64,000 nt of DNA. Origin: Mycolicibacterium llatzerense. Its GTDB lineage: Bacteria > Actinomycetota > Actinomycetes > Mycobacteriales > Mycobacteriaceae. The stretch covers positions 46,011 through 110,010 of the forward strand of contig NZ_JXST01000022.1 of the NCBI RefSeq assembly GCF_000878195.1, in the 5' to 3' direction. Shown here in pieces: positions 52,614 through 61,300 of the stretch (positions are counted from its first letter, which is position 1; each line of letters begins with the position of its first letter). Both the position numbers and the translations under genes were made by a program. The notes below the pieces were generated by a model, which had not been told where the DNA came from, searched no databases, and saw nothing but the letters and a program-made list of their open reading frames with translations.

Positions 52614-52837
52614 GACATCTTCGACATCGGCCGCAAACCTGAACATCAAGTGGCCTTCGGTCGGGGTAACCACTTCGGTCCGGGGCCGCGCTCGCGCGCA
52701 TGGAGGCCCGAATTGCCTTGCGCGCGTTACTGTCACGGTTGCCGGACTGGTCCGTTGACCACACTGCGGCCGTGCGTCTTCAGTCGGGGCCGATTCGCGG
52801 CTATCTCTTGCTGCCGATCAGCTCGACGGTGAGCTAG
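52614..52837 (+). pseudogene. Cytochrome P450 C-terminal remnant
   Basis: In one frame from 52614 it reads D-I-F-D-I-G-R-K-P-E-H-Q-V-A-F-G-R-G-N-H-F-G-P-G, the pre-haem region with the haem-ligand Cys replaced by Gly. A one-base shift then gives M-E-A-R-I-A-L-R-A-L-L-S-R-L-P-D-W from 52700 to TAG 52837, the usual P450 C terminus. It is therefore a dead 3' end, joined to the transposase fragment and overlapping the stop of the TetR gene. Confidence 0.85.
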
Positions 52838-53522
52838 CCACCGCGGAGCGCGTCGCGTCACCGGGTTGCGGCTCGGCGGACGTGATGGCGTCCTGGCGCC
52901 GGTGGGCAGCGAGGAAGTCATCGACAATCTGCGTGCAGTCATCGTGGGTCATGGTGCGCATGCCGCTCATTCGGGCGAACGCGAGCGGCCCGACAAGCTG
53001 GCAGATCGCCAGCTTGAAGTCGAAATCATCCAGCTCGGCTCGCGCTTGGGCGTTCGTGAGCAGTGCGTCGAACGGTTGCATGTACTGGTCGATGACGCGT
53101 GCCCGCAGCGCCCCCGAGGCGAGGTCATCACTGGGTTCGCCGGTGGGTGCGGTGGGGCCCAAGGCAAGCCAGGCCAGCACGGTGACGTGCAGTGGCGCAT
53201 CGTCGAAGAGCGCGGCCTGACGGCCAAGTAGTTCGATCAGCTGATCGCGCAAGGTGCCCACCCCCGGGGTGGGCGCTATGACGTGTGGCAACAGTTGCTC
53301 GAAGGTCGCGGCCAGCAGATGAGACGAGCTGGTGAAATGGCGGTAGAGGGTGGTGCGGGCCACCTTGGAGGCTTTGGTCACCGCGTCGATGGTGACCGCC
53401 TGAATCCCGCCTTCACGCAGCAGTGCCGCCGCGGCACGTAGCAGACGGTTGCGTGACTGTATGCGACGGGGATCGATATCGTCGCCGTCCTCGTAGGGAG
53501 CAAATACCCCTTGCTTGCTCAC
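52818..53522 (-). CDS. TetR-family regulator
   Basis: 234 residues. Helix-turn-helix Q-A-V-T-I-D-A-V-T-K-A-S-K-V-A-R-T-T-L-Y followed by R-H-F, a typical TetR N terminus, and a helical ligand domain. Divergent from the HADH-like gene with two dyads between them. Its last bases overlap the P450 remnant. Confidence 0.87.
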   Translation of the reverse strand: MSKQGVFAPYEDGDDIDPRRIQSRNRLLRAAAALLREGGIQAVTIDAVTKASKVARTTLYRHFTSSSHLLAATFEQLLPHVIAPTPGVGTLRDQLIELLGRQAALFDDAPLHVTVLAWLALGPTAPTGEPSDDLASGALRARVIDQYMQPFDALLTNAQARAELDDFDFKLAICQLVGPLAFARMSGMRTMTHDDCTQIVDDFLAAHRRQDAITSAEPQPGDATRSAVASSPSS

Positions 53523-53571
53523 GCTCGCTCACCTCACTGTCCGCAAACTTTCCGAACCCTTGCCGCTCGTC

Positions 53572-53588
53572 ACCCTATCGGTTAGGGT
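53572..53588. promoter_or_regulatory. Dyad upstream of TetR/HADH pair
   Basis: ACCCTA (53572-53577) and TAGGGT (53583-53588) form a perfect inverted repeat around TCGGT, 50 bases from the TetR start. A second weaker dyad, GTAGT-8-ACTAC, follows at about 53597-53614. Confidence 0.5.
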
Positions 53589-53615
53589 ACGACCGGTAGT
53601 GCATCGATACTACGC

Positions 53616-54593
53616 GTGCCACCACTGGCGGCGATGTTTGATCGATCAGGGAGAATGGCGCAGCGGTTGGCTTCCTCTCAGGTGGTGGCTGTGGTCGATG
53701 ACAGCACCGTGGGTGCCGACCTCGCCGGCGAGTTCGCGGCGGCTGGTCTTGAGGTAATCCGGGCACCCGCATATTCGGCTATCCAGGCGTGTGGCCCACC
53801 GCAACGCCGGACCGTTCGATCTCTGGAGGCGAGCCCGTCGCCGACGCAGGGCAACCCCGTGGTGGGCCGGGCTCGGATCGAGTGCATCACCTCGTTGCAG
53901 GATCTGCCGCCGAACACGGCGATGGTGATCGATGCAGCGGTGGGGACATTTGACGCCAAGATCGCTACCCTGCGCGCGATCGAGGACAGTATCGACTCAA
54001 CGGCAGTGATTGCCACAGCTGTCACTGACCATTCGGTCGGCGAGATGGCCACGCTGCTGGCGCATCCGGGGCGGCTTGTCGGGGTCCGATTCTTCAGTCC
54101 GATTGCCAGTTCGAGTGTTGTCGAGGTCGTCGGCGGGCCTGACACCGCGAACTCTACGGTGCACGCAGTTGAGGGCTATCTGCGGGCGATCGACAAGGTC
54201 GGCGTCGTGGTGAAAGACATGCCAGGGTTCATCACCGGCCGGATCGGCGTGGCGCTGAGCTTGGAGGCAATCCGTTTACTCGAAGACGACGTGGCAGACG
54301 CGGCGTCCATCGATCGCGTCATGCGTGATGGCTTCCACTACCCGTTCGGTCCGCTGACCTCGACCGACTTGGTGGGGCTTGACATTCGCCTTGCGATGGC
54401 CGATCACCTTCATAGCGCGTACGGGGAACGATTTCGCCCGCCGGCACTGTTGCGCGAGAAGGTCGCTCGCGGCGAGCTGGGGCGTAGCACCGGGCAGGGC
54501 TTCTTCACCTGGGATGGGGACATCGCCGCGACGCCGCGAAGCAGCAGCCAACCTTTATCGCGAGCACCGATGGGCGTGACGCGAGGGGCGTAA
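53616..54593 (+). CDS. 3-hydroxyacyl-CoA dehydrogenase-like protein with altered catalytic residues
   Basis: 325 residues from GTG 53616; ATG 53634 or ATG 53655 are alternatives. It follows the HADH plan: Rossmann start V-V-A-V-V-D-D-S-T-V-G, T-A-V-T-D-H-S-V, V-R-F-F-S-P, K-D-M-P-G-F-I-T-G-R-I and C-terminal F-G-P-L-T-S-T-D-L-V-G-L-D. The glycine-rich GxGxxG is replaced by D-D-S-T-V-G, the catalytic His of H-F-F-N-P is Arg158, and the conserved Asn of P-G-F-x-x-N-R is Gly208. It may bind acyl-CoA without standard dehydrogenase activity. Confidence 0.8.
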   Translation: MPPLAAMFDRSGRMAQRLASSQVVAVVDDSTVGADLAGEFAAAGLEVIRAPAYSAIQACGPPQRRTVRSLEASPSPTQGNPVVGRARIECITSLQDLPPNTAMVIDAAVGTFDAKIATLRAIEDSIDSTAVIATAVTDHSVGEMATLLAHPGRLVGVRFFSPIASSSVVEVVGGPDTANSTVHAVEGYLRAIDKVGVVVKDMPGFITGRIGVALSLEAIRLLEDDVADAASIDRVMRDGFHYPFGPLTSTDLVGLDIRLAMADHLHSAYGERFRPPALLREKVARGELGRSTGQGFFTWDGDIAATPRSSSQPLSRAPMGVTRGA

Positions 54594-54985
54594 CTACCGC
54601 CATTGGCGGGCGATTCCCGCAACACGTAACCGATCGCGAGCCGTCAACCACCTAGCCGGAGCAGCCGTAATCTGCGGTGTAATCGAACCAGTATCGCTAC
54701 ACTTGGTAGTGTAGCGATACTTCACGTAGCCCAGGCCTGGGCTCGGCGTCCGAGACGCCCGCTCGATGAGTTGGTGCGTTTCGACTCGTCGGCGCCACCA
54801 GTGCGCGGACTCTCGCGAGTGTTAACCACGGAGGCGCCAATGCACATCACTGCGATATCAGATGGCGGCTCGATAGCGGAGCCGTCCGGTTCCCGCCGGT
54901 GCCGTCGGCGGGTGTCGCCGTGCCGTGGCGTCGCCAACATCGACCGGCGACGCGGTCTGGGTGCCGATGCAAGCGGTCCAGCGTC
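54594..54985. other. Intergenic region with no convincing gene
   Basis: Short open frames here are on both strands and look random. The notable element is the dyad at 54690-54721. The promoter of the TetR gene starting about 54986 must lie in this stretch. Confidence 0.5.
54690..54721. promoter_or_regulatory. 32-base inverted repeat with GTAGCG half-sites
   Basis: AGTATCGCTACAC (54690-54702) and GTGTAGCGATACT (54709-54721) are perfect 13-base arms with a TTGGTA spacer. The core half-site CGCTAC/GTAGCG recurs at 55673-55689 and 56399-56413, ahead of the small gene and the MmpL operon. Confidence 0.75.
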
Positions 54986-55687
54986 ATGATCGCGTCCAAT
55001 GCGGCCCTGTCGGTCATGCCGGAACGATCCGAGCGTGCGTGTGGCTCCGACCGCCCGGACGATTCGGCCCGTTCGCGCGCATCAATACGCCGCCGGCAGG
55101 CGATCCTTGATGCCGCGCTCATCGTCGCCGCCGAGGGTGGCTACCAAGCGGTCCAGATACGGGCGGTCGCTGAGTGCGCCGGCATCGCGACGGGCACAAT
55201 CTACCGGGCCTTTGCATCCAAGACCCACCTTCTCGCCGCGGCACTCACCCAGGAATTCGAGCGCATCGAATCGGCCTACGACTGGTCTAGTAGAGGGACC
55301 ACCCCGGCGCTGCGACTCGGACAACTCACGGACTACCTGTACCGATACTGGCAGCGTGAACCACTGCTCACTGAGGCGATGATCCGGGCCTTCGTGGACG
55401 CCAATACCCACGATGCCGGCGACCTCGATATCGCGGCCACGGTGATCGAACGTCTGCTTGCGCGAGCATTCAGCGGCACGACGCCCACCCGCACTGCTCA
55501 GAACCTCGCAGCGGTCATCGCCGATATCTGGCTGGCGAATCTGATCGCTTTCGTTTGCGGGCGCGCGTCCGCGACCGACACTCGCGACCGTATCGACCGC
55601 GCCACTGACCGCATTCTGGATCGCCCGCCCGTCGCGACCAACAATCAAGAAACGCTACCACTAGTAGTTGAGCGCTACTCAATGTAG
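54986..55687 (+). CDS. TetR-family regulator of the MmpL locus (proposed)
   Basis: 233 residues from ATG 54986; ATG 55016 is an alternative, and neither has a clear binding site. Helix-turn-helix Y-Q-A-V-Q-I-R-A-V-A-E-C-A-G-I-A-T-G-T-I followed by Y-R-A-F-A-S-K-T-H-L-L-A-A-A-L, resembling the KstR subgroup around the DNA-binding domain. Its coding region ends inside a GTAGCG dyad, suggesting that it represses the genes downstream. Confidence 0.85.
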   Translation: MIASNAALSVMPERSERACGSDRPDDSARSRASIRRRQAILDAALIVAAEGGYQAVQIRAVAECAGIATGTIYRAFASKTHLLAAALTQEFERIESAYDWSSRGTTPALRLGQLTDYLYRYWQREPLLTEAMIRAFVDANTHDAGDLDIAATVIERLLARAFSGTTPTRTAQNLAAVIADIWLANLIAFVCGRASATDTRDRIDRATDRILDRPPVATNNQETLPLVVERYSM

Positions 55688-55689
55688 CG
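55673..55689. promoter_or_regulatory. GTAGCG dyad ahead of small gene
   Basis: CGCTAC (55673-55678) and GTAGCG (55684-55689) around TCAAT, overlapping the TetR stop and 36 bases upstream of the next start. A further CGCTAC half-site is at 55653-55658. Confidence 0.6.
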
Positions 55690-55724
55690 TTGATGTGATT
55701 CGGGGCATATCGCAGGAGGTAGAC

Positions 55725-55982
55725 ATGTTCACGCTAAGGATTCATCCACTGCGGCTGATGCTGCCAAACGTCCGATTCGGCGTCGCGCCCGTGCATCACC
55801 GGACGGCGGTTGTCGATCTGCCCGGCTTAACGTGGCGCGGCCGGTTCGACGCCGGTCAACGCACCATCGCCGCGTGGTTGCATCGCCCCCGCGACCGGCG
55901 GACTCGCCAACCCCGCTTCCATGGAGCTCACGAGAGTCTGTTCCGGGAATCGGCCATGGAGCGCGAGATGCACCGACTGTGA
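55725..55982 (+). CDS. 85-residue hypothetical protein
   Basis: ATG 55725 follows CAGGAGGTAGAC, a very strong binding site, and the first codons M-F-T-L match those of the gene at 56463. The remainder is Arg/His-rich, with R-R-S-like low-complexity runs, and resembles no family. It may be a decayed copy of the downstream small gene or a genuine basic protein. Confidence 0.45.
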   Translation: MFTLRIHPLRLMLPNVRFGVAPVHHRTAVVDLPGLTWRGRFDAGQRTIAAWLHRPRDRRTRQPRFHGAHESLFRESAMEREMHRL

Positions 55983-56398
55983 CCCGCGAACGGGCCGCGG
56001 CCTGTGACTTGCGCCCAAACCCGCACCACCCGGGGCGCATGATCGGTCCGTCGACGCGAGTCGGGATTGCCGAACGGACCTGCGACATCGACATTGGCCC
56101 GCACTTTCGGTGCATCACCCCGTTGATGCCGGCGTCTCGATACCGGTCACATCCCTTGCTCGGCACCGCCGAATGAATCGCCATACGACCACGCACGCCG
56201 CGCCGCGCGGCTACCGTCGAGCTACTGCAGGTCCCGTTGCCATGGGTCGAATACTCGACGAGCAGAACTCTGGCGAATGTCGAGATGGCGGTCGGGAGCC
56301 GATCGTGGAGCTGGCGCCACGTGCGCCGCGGCGGGCACCGGCGACCGTGTCGTTACCCGCCCGTTCATTGTCGCGCCCGATAATTATCGATACCGCTA
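55983..56398. other. Stretch without a convincing gene
   Basis: No frame with good codon use or recognisable motifs was seen on either strand. It contains the promoter of the MmpL operon; a dyad follows at 56399-56413. Confidence 0.45.
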
Positions 56399-56413
56399 GT
56401 AGCGCAGCGCTAC
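56399..56413. promoter_or_regulatory. GTAGCG dyad ahead of the MmpL operon
   Basis: GTAGCGCAGCGCTAC is a perfect palindrome around a central A (7-base arms), 50-64 bases upstream of the ATG at 56463. It uses the same half-site as the dyads at 54690 and 55673, in the outward orientation. Confidence 0.6.
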
Positions 56414-56462
56414 CCGTCGTACGCTTCCGGTACGGCCCGATGACCTGTCACAGGAGGTAGCC

Positions 56463-56897
56463 ATGTTCACACTCTGGATCGAGCAATGCACCGTGCAACG
56501 AATGGCGCTGCACGACGGCCTGGTCTTAGATCTCGCCGACTACAACGAGCTGGTCATCTCCCGCCCACTACAGCTCACGCTGCCCGCAACCGGCGACTTT
56601 CCGGCCGAAGATGTGGTCATCGACCCCATGAACGTCGCCGCGCACCACCGCCCGCTGCTGGACCTGGCCGGTTCGGTGTGCACCCAAGCGTGGTGTACCG
56701 AGGGCGGCGCACTGCACCTGCGGTTCTCGCGCGGGCACGTCATCGAGGTCGACGCCGACCCGCACGCCTGCACCTGGGAGCTCTACGGCAAGCGGCACGG
56801 CTACATGGCCTGCCTGCCCGGCGGCCGGGTGCGCACGGTGCGCTACGACCGCAGCGATGAGGACACCAACGCCGAGATCGCCCCTGCAACACCGTGA
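56463..56897 (+). CDS. Small conserved protein upstream of MmpL (possible DUF6188)
   Basis: 144 residues with CAGGAGGTAGCC before ATG 56463. No signal peptide or membrane helix. Segments M-F-T-L-W-I-E-Q-C-T-V-Q-R-M-A-L-H, D-Y-N-E-L-V-I-S-R-P-L and W-E-L-Y-G-K-R-H-G-Y-M-A-C-L-P-G-G-R-V-R-T-V resemble a small mycobacterial family I tentatively recall as DUF6188. Overlaps the MmpL start as GTGA, so the two are translationally coupled in place of an MmpS. Confidence 0.7.
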   Translation: MFTLWIEQCTVQRMALHDGLVLDLADYNELVISRPLQLTLPATGDFPAEDVVIDPMNVAAHHRPLLDLAGSVCTQAWCTEGGALHLRFSRGHVIEVDADPHACTWELYGKRHGYMACLPGGRVRTVRYDRSDEDTNAEIAPATP

Positions 56898-59800
56898 CCG
56901 ACACCGATTCGATGATCGCCGACGCGGCGGCGTCCGGTCAGCGCCGACGCGATAGGCCGGCAACCGCAGGTGAATACAGTCCGCAGCTGGCGCGGTTGGG
57001 CGCGTTCGCCGTGCACCACAAGGTCCTGATCTTCGCCGTCTGGATCGGTGCCGCGGTCGTGCTGGCCCTGCTGTTCCCGCAACTGGAGACCGTGGTGCGC
57101 CAGCAGTCGGTGGACTTGGTACCCCGTGATGCCCCGTCGCTGCAAACCGTCGACCGGATGAGCGCGGCGTTCAGCGAGCAAGGCTCGCGGACCATGCTGG
57201 TCGTTGCCATGGAAGACTCCGCCGGTCTGACACCGGCCGCAGGCCAGCATTACCAGCGGCTCCTGGCGCGGCTGCGCGCCGACACCACCCACGTTCTGTT
57301 CGTCCAGGACCTGCTCGCTGACCCGGTCACCAAGACCGGGGCCGTCAGCGCAGACCACAAGGCCTGGTATCTGCCCGTCGGGGTTGCCGGCACGCTCGGT
57401 GATCCGGCCGCCGCCGAATCGGTCACAGCCGTACGGGCGATCGCCGCCGACGTCTTCGCCGGCTCCCCAACCACGGTGGAGGTCACCGGGCCGGCGGCAA
57501 CGTTCGCCGATCAGATCGCCAGCATGGAACATTCCCTGCTGTTCATCTCGATCGCGACCGCCGCAATGATCGCGCTGATCCTGATGATCGTCTACCGCTC
57601 GGTGTTCACCGCACTGCTGCCGCTGTTGGTCATCGGGTTGAGCCTGGCGGTCGGCCGCGGGGTGCTCTCGGCGCTCGGCGAGGCCGGCATGCCAGTATCC
57701 GAATTCACCATCGGGTTCATGGGCGCGATCCTGCTCGGCGCCGGCACCGACTACACGGTCTTTCTCATCAGCCGCTACCACGAACAGCGCCGCGCCGGTG
57801 CGCCCGCCGAGCAGGCAGCCATCTACGCCACCGCCAGCATCGGCCGGGTCATTCTCGCTTCCGCGGCGACCGTGGCGTTCGCTTTTCTGTCCATGGTTTT
57901 CGCCAAACTCAACGTGTTCGCCGCCCTCGGCCCGGCCTGCGCGCTGGCAGTGTTCATCGGGTTCCTGGCTACCGTCACGCTGCTGCCGCCGGTGTTGACG
58001 CTGGCCGCCCGGCGCGGCATCGGTGACCCCAAACCCGACCGCACCCGCCGCTACTGGAACAGCGTCGCGGTCGCCGTGGTGCGCCGACCGGCACCGCTGC
58101 TCGCGATCAGCCTGATCATCCTTATCGCCCTGTCGGCGGTGGCCACCACCATCACGATCAGCTACGACGACCGCCAAGGCCAACCGGGCAGCACCGACAG
58201 CAACCAGGGTTACCGCCTACTCGACCGGCACTTCCGTAAAGACGTCATCTTCAGCGAGTTCCTGGTCGTGGAAAACCCCACCGACATGCGGACCGGCAAG
58301 GCCCTGGCCGACCTCGACCAGATGGCCTCCCGCATCGCCCAAATCCCCGGCGTCACCAAAGTTTCCGGCGTCACCCGACCCGCCGGTGCACGCCTGGACC
58401 AAGCCCAGCTGTCCTGGCAGAACCGCCAGATCGGCGACAAAATGGCTAGCGCCGCCGCCGACGGCACCGCACGAAAAGACGACCTGGCCAAGCTCACCGA
58501 CGGCGCCGACCAACTCGCCGGCGGGCTCGCCAAACTCCACACCGCCGTACGCGGTGCCCTCACGCCACTGACCGCAATCCTGGGCCAAGCTCAATCGGCC
58601 AATACGCGCATCAACCAGTTACGGCCTCTGCTGCAACAACTTTCGGCCACCGGACCCAACATCGACCACGCCATCCAAACCGGACCCGGAATCCGCCCCC
58701 TGGCCGAACAAGCCCAAACCGCCATCGCCACCGTCGACCCGCTCGTCGGGGCGCTCAACACCTCACCGTGGTGTGCCACCACCCCGCAATGCGCCCAAAT
58801 CCGCGACCAGGTACAAGTCTTGGTCACCTTGCGCAACAACGGCTTCTTTGACCAGGTAGCCGATATCGGCGACCGCTACAACCCCGCGACCAACGCCACG
58901 GTCACCGGAACCCTCACCACCATCCAAACCACGGTCAGCTCACTGGACAAGGCGTTCGGCGCCCTCGGCAACCCCGCCGACATGGCCGCCAACATCGGCC
59001 GCCTGCAAGCCGGCATCAGCCAGCTCGCCTCCGGTGCACAAGCACTGGCCACCGGCGTGCACACCCTGGCCGACAGCAACATCCAAATGCTCTCCGGGAT
59101 GAGCCACATCGCCACCCAGCTACAGAACTCCGCGCGCGCCAGCGCCGACTCGGACTCCGCCAGCGGCTTCTACCTGCCGGCAAACGTCTTCGACAACCGC
59201 CAATTCACCGACGTCGCCAAGCTTTTCCTCTCACCCGACGGCAAGACCGCACGCTTGGCCATCGAATCGAACTTCGACCCCTACAGCGGCGACGCCACCC
59301 GCCTGGCGGGGCAGATCGTCGAGGTCGCCAACGCCGCCCGACCCAACACCGCACTAGCCAACGCCACCGCCTCCGTCGCCGGCTTTCCCGCCGTCAACAC
59401 CGACATCCAACGACTCCTGTGGTCAGACTTCACCCTGCTGGCCGTAGCCACCCTGCTGATCGTCGGACTGATCCTGGTCGTGCTGCTGCGCGCCGTGCTG
59501 GCGCCCCTGTACCTGCTGGGCACCGTGATCCTGAACTACCTGGCCTCGATGGGCATCGGTGTCCTGGTGTTCCAATGGGGTTTCGGTCACCAAATCGCCT
59601 GGCCCGTACCACTTATCGCCCTCATCATCCTCGTCGCCGTCGGCGCCGACTACAACATGCTGCTCGTCTCACGCCTGCGCGAAGAATCCGGCCGCAACAT
59701 CCGGGTAGGCGTCCTGCGCACCGTCGCATCCACCGGCTCAGTCATCACCTCAGCCGGACTGATCTTCGCCGCCAGCATGTTCGGTCTCATGGCCGGCTCC

Positions 59801-59944
59801 ATCGCCATCATGATCCAAATCGGCCTCATCGTCGGCTGCGGACTGCTCCTGGACACCTTCCTCGTACGGACCCTCACCGTCCCCGCCATCGCCGCACTCC
59901 TGCGCGAAGCCAGCTGGTGGCCAAACGCACCGCGGCACCGCTGA
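56894..59944 (+). CDS. MmpL-family RND transporter
   Basis: 1016 residues from GTG 56894. RND layout as in MmpL: N-terminal helix, periplasmic domain, five helices with G-A-G-T-D-Y, a long periplasmic coiled-coil-rich domain (about 520-790, Gln/Ala/Leu-rich with a C-A-T-T-P-Q-C pair), and a second helix bundle with V-G-A-D-Y-N. The enlarged second periplasmic domain is typical of lipid-exporting MmpLs. No MmpS partner is present. Confidence 0.9.
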   Translation: MTDTDSMIADAAASGQRRRDRPATAGEYSPQLARLGAFAVHHKVLIFAVWIGAAVVLALLFPQLETVVRQQSVDLVPRDAPSLQTVDRMSAAFSEQGSRTMLVVAMEDSAGLTPAAGQHYQRLLARLRADTTHVLFVQDLLADPVTKTGAVSADHKAWYLPVGVAGTLGDPAAAESVTAVRAIAADVFAGSPTTVEVTGPAATFADQIASMEHSLLFISIATAAMIALILMIVYRSVFTALLPLLVIGLSLAVGRGVLSALGEAGMPVSEFTIGFMGAILLGAGTDYTVFLISRYHEQRRAGAPAEQAAIYATASIGRVILASAATVAFAFLSMVFAKLNVFAALGPACALAVFIGFLATVTLLPPVLTLAARRGIGDPKPDRTRRYWNSVAVAVVRRPAPLLAISLIILIALSAVATTITISYDDRQGQPGSTDSNQGYRLLDRHFRKDVIFSEFLVVENPTDMRTGKALADLDQMASRIAQIPGVTKVSGVTRPAGARLDQAQLSWQNRQIGDKMASAAADGTARKDDLAKLTDGADQLAGGLAKLHTAVRGALTPLTAILGQAQSANTRINQLRPLLQQLSATGPNIDHAIQTGPGIRPLAEQAQTAIATVDPLVGALNTSPWCATTPQCAQIRDQVQVLVTLRNNGFFDQVADIGDRYNPATNATVTGTLTTIQTTVSSLDKAFGALGNPADMAANIGRLQAGISQLASGAQALATGVHTLADSNIQMLSGMSHIATQLQNSARASADSDSASGFYLPANVFDNRQFTDVAKLFLSPDGKTARLAIESNFDPYSGDATRLAGQIVEVANAARPNTALANATASVAGFPAVNTDIQRLLWSDFTLLAVATLLIVGLILVVLLRAVLAPLYLLGTVILNYLASMGIGVLVFQWGFGHQIAWPVPLIALIILVAVGADYNMLLVSRLREESGRNIRVGVLRTVASTGSVITSAGLIFAASMFGLMAGSIAIMIQIGLIVGCGLLLDTFLVRTLTVPAIAALLREASWWPNAPRHR

Positions 59945-60714
59945 TCACAAGACACGGCCCTACAGATAACACCGTTCCCCACGACCCACCGGCCACCAAC
60001 GACCATCGTGGAAAACAGTCGGACACACCACGCCGGTCCTACACATGACACACGCGAACAGCGCAGAACATGCCGCCCTGCACGACAGGGTCGCCCCCCG
60101 CGCACCATCGCGGTAACGCGTTACTGGGACACGTAACAGCGCCAATTTCGGCAGCACAGTCCTTCCGCTGGGTGTGCGTCCGCGTCACCCAGAAGAAACA
60201 GACCAAGTCAGAGTAGCGGGATCACTGTTCAGTCCGGCTGATAGATTCGCTCGAAAGACGTTGCTGTGTAGGTGCTTTTAGTGTTGCCACCAGGGATGGT
60301 TTCGGTTTTCATGATGGCCAGTACACAAATGCGCTCACCGTGAGCCGCCCCGGGGTTTGTTGCACACACAGATCGGCTGCGGTATCGACCTCGGACAGAT
60401 TCGTCTGATCGGCCAGATAGGTGCCCAGACAACGAACACCAACCTGCACCGAGAGCATCCTCCAAAGAGCACCCGGTGGGTCAACCCCAAGGGACCCTCG
60501 GCTGTCTACTTTCAGAATTCGCCAACAGACGGTGTCGGCTAACGCCCGGGATGCGAGATCGGCGCATGGGATATCAGCGTCAGCCCACCGAATATGCAAA
60601 GTATCTCGGGAAGAACCATGGTCGGACGTCCCGACAAACCTTGCACAACCCAGCAACCGCGGAGCCAGACGGACAACTCGGCCTTCCGGTGACGGCGCGG
60701 GAAACGCGTCCACC
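59945..60714. other. Gene-poor stretch after the MmpL operon
   Basis: No gene can be supported. Minus-strand frames at 60229-60465 and 60309-60713 overlap in different frames and resemble no family; part of one may be a decayed gene. A 12-base palindrome GTAACGCGTTAC lies at 60113-60124 with an additional GTAAC at 60133-60137. Confidence 0.5.
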
Positions 60715-61200
60715 TCAGGACTCGCACGGCGTGATCTCGATGTAGCCCATCGGGATGTCGAAAGCCGAACTGCTCTTCTCGAGGGTCCGCTCGAACAGCT
60801 TCATGGCCGGCGACCAGTTCGCGGCGATCGCGGCGTCGGCGTGAGCGTGCTCGGCCTCAGGCAGGATGCGTGCGGCGCCGGCAACCGGCGGCCCCATCGG
60901 CTTGCCCCGAAGGTTGCACGGCACCACGACCACCCGCGGATTGTTGCGAATCCGCTTCACCTTGCCCGTCGACGCATCGGTGCGGACGTACAGCTTCCCG
61001 TCGGCGACACCGTGATTGATCGGGCTGGGCATGGCCTCGCCCGACCGCTTGAACGTGACCAGGACGATCTGCCGCGCCCGATCGAATCCGGTGAAATCCG
61101 TAGCGGTCGGCTCCCCGATATCGAAGGCCTCACGGTGGCGCAGCATGTCCATGCCGCGAAACATCAACTTGCTCATGGCCGAAACCGCATTACTGGGCAT
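60715..61200 (-). CDS. PPOX-class F420-dependent reductase-like protein
   Basis: 161 residues from ATG 61200 (M-P-S-N-A-V-S), the longer frame being antisense to the OsmC gene. The split-barrel fold is shown by F-D-R-A-R-Q-I-V-L-V-T-F-K-R-S-G, L-Y-V-R-T-D-A-S-T-G-K-V-K-R-I-R and N-P-R-V-V-V-V-P-C, motifs of mycobacterial PPOX deazaflavin-dependent proteins. It probably binds F420 and reduces or senses a ligand. Divergent from the OsmC gene. Confidence 0.82.
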   Translation of the reverse strand: MPSNAVSAMSKLMFRGMDMLRHREAFDIGEPTATDFTGFDRARQIVLVTFKRSGEAMPSPINHGVADGKLYVRTDASTGKVKRIRNNPRVVVVPCNLRGKPMGPPVAGAARILPEAEHAHADAAIAANWSPAMKLFERTLEKSSSAFDIPMGYIEITPCES

Positions 61201-61300
61201 CTTCTCGTCCAATCGTTGTTGGCCAAGCGTAATCCGCAAGTTGAATTCATCGTGGGCACAACGGTGGAACCCCGACGTCGACGCAAATAACGTGGCCTGC

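Noticed and set aside
54722..54940. Short minus-strand frame beside the GTAGCG dyad
   Set aside because: Arg/Ser-rich random-looking product with no binding site; the dyad is better explained by the TetR transcript on the other strand.
56843..58183. 446-codon minus-strand frame antisense to the second mmpL
   Set aside because: Repetitive Gly/Asp/Gln-rich shadow; the plus-strand RND motifs are clear.
60229..60713. Two overlapping minus-strand frames (78 and 134 codons)
   Set aside because: They use the same DNA in different frames, have no binding sites or family resemblance, and neither can be preferred.
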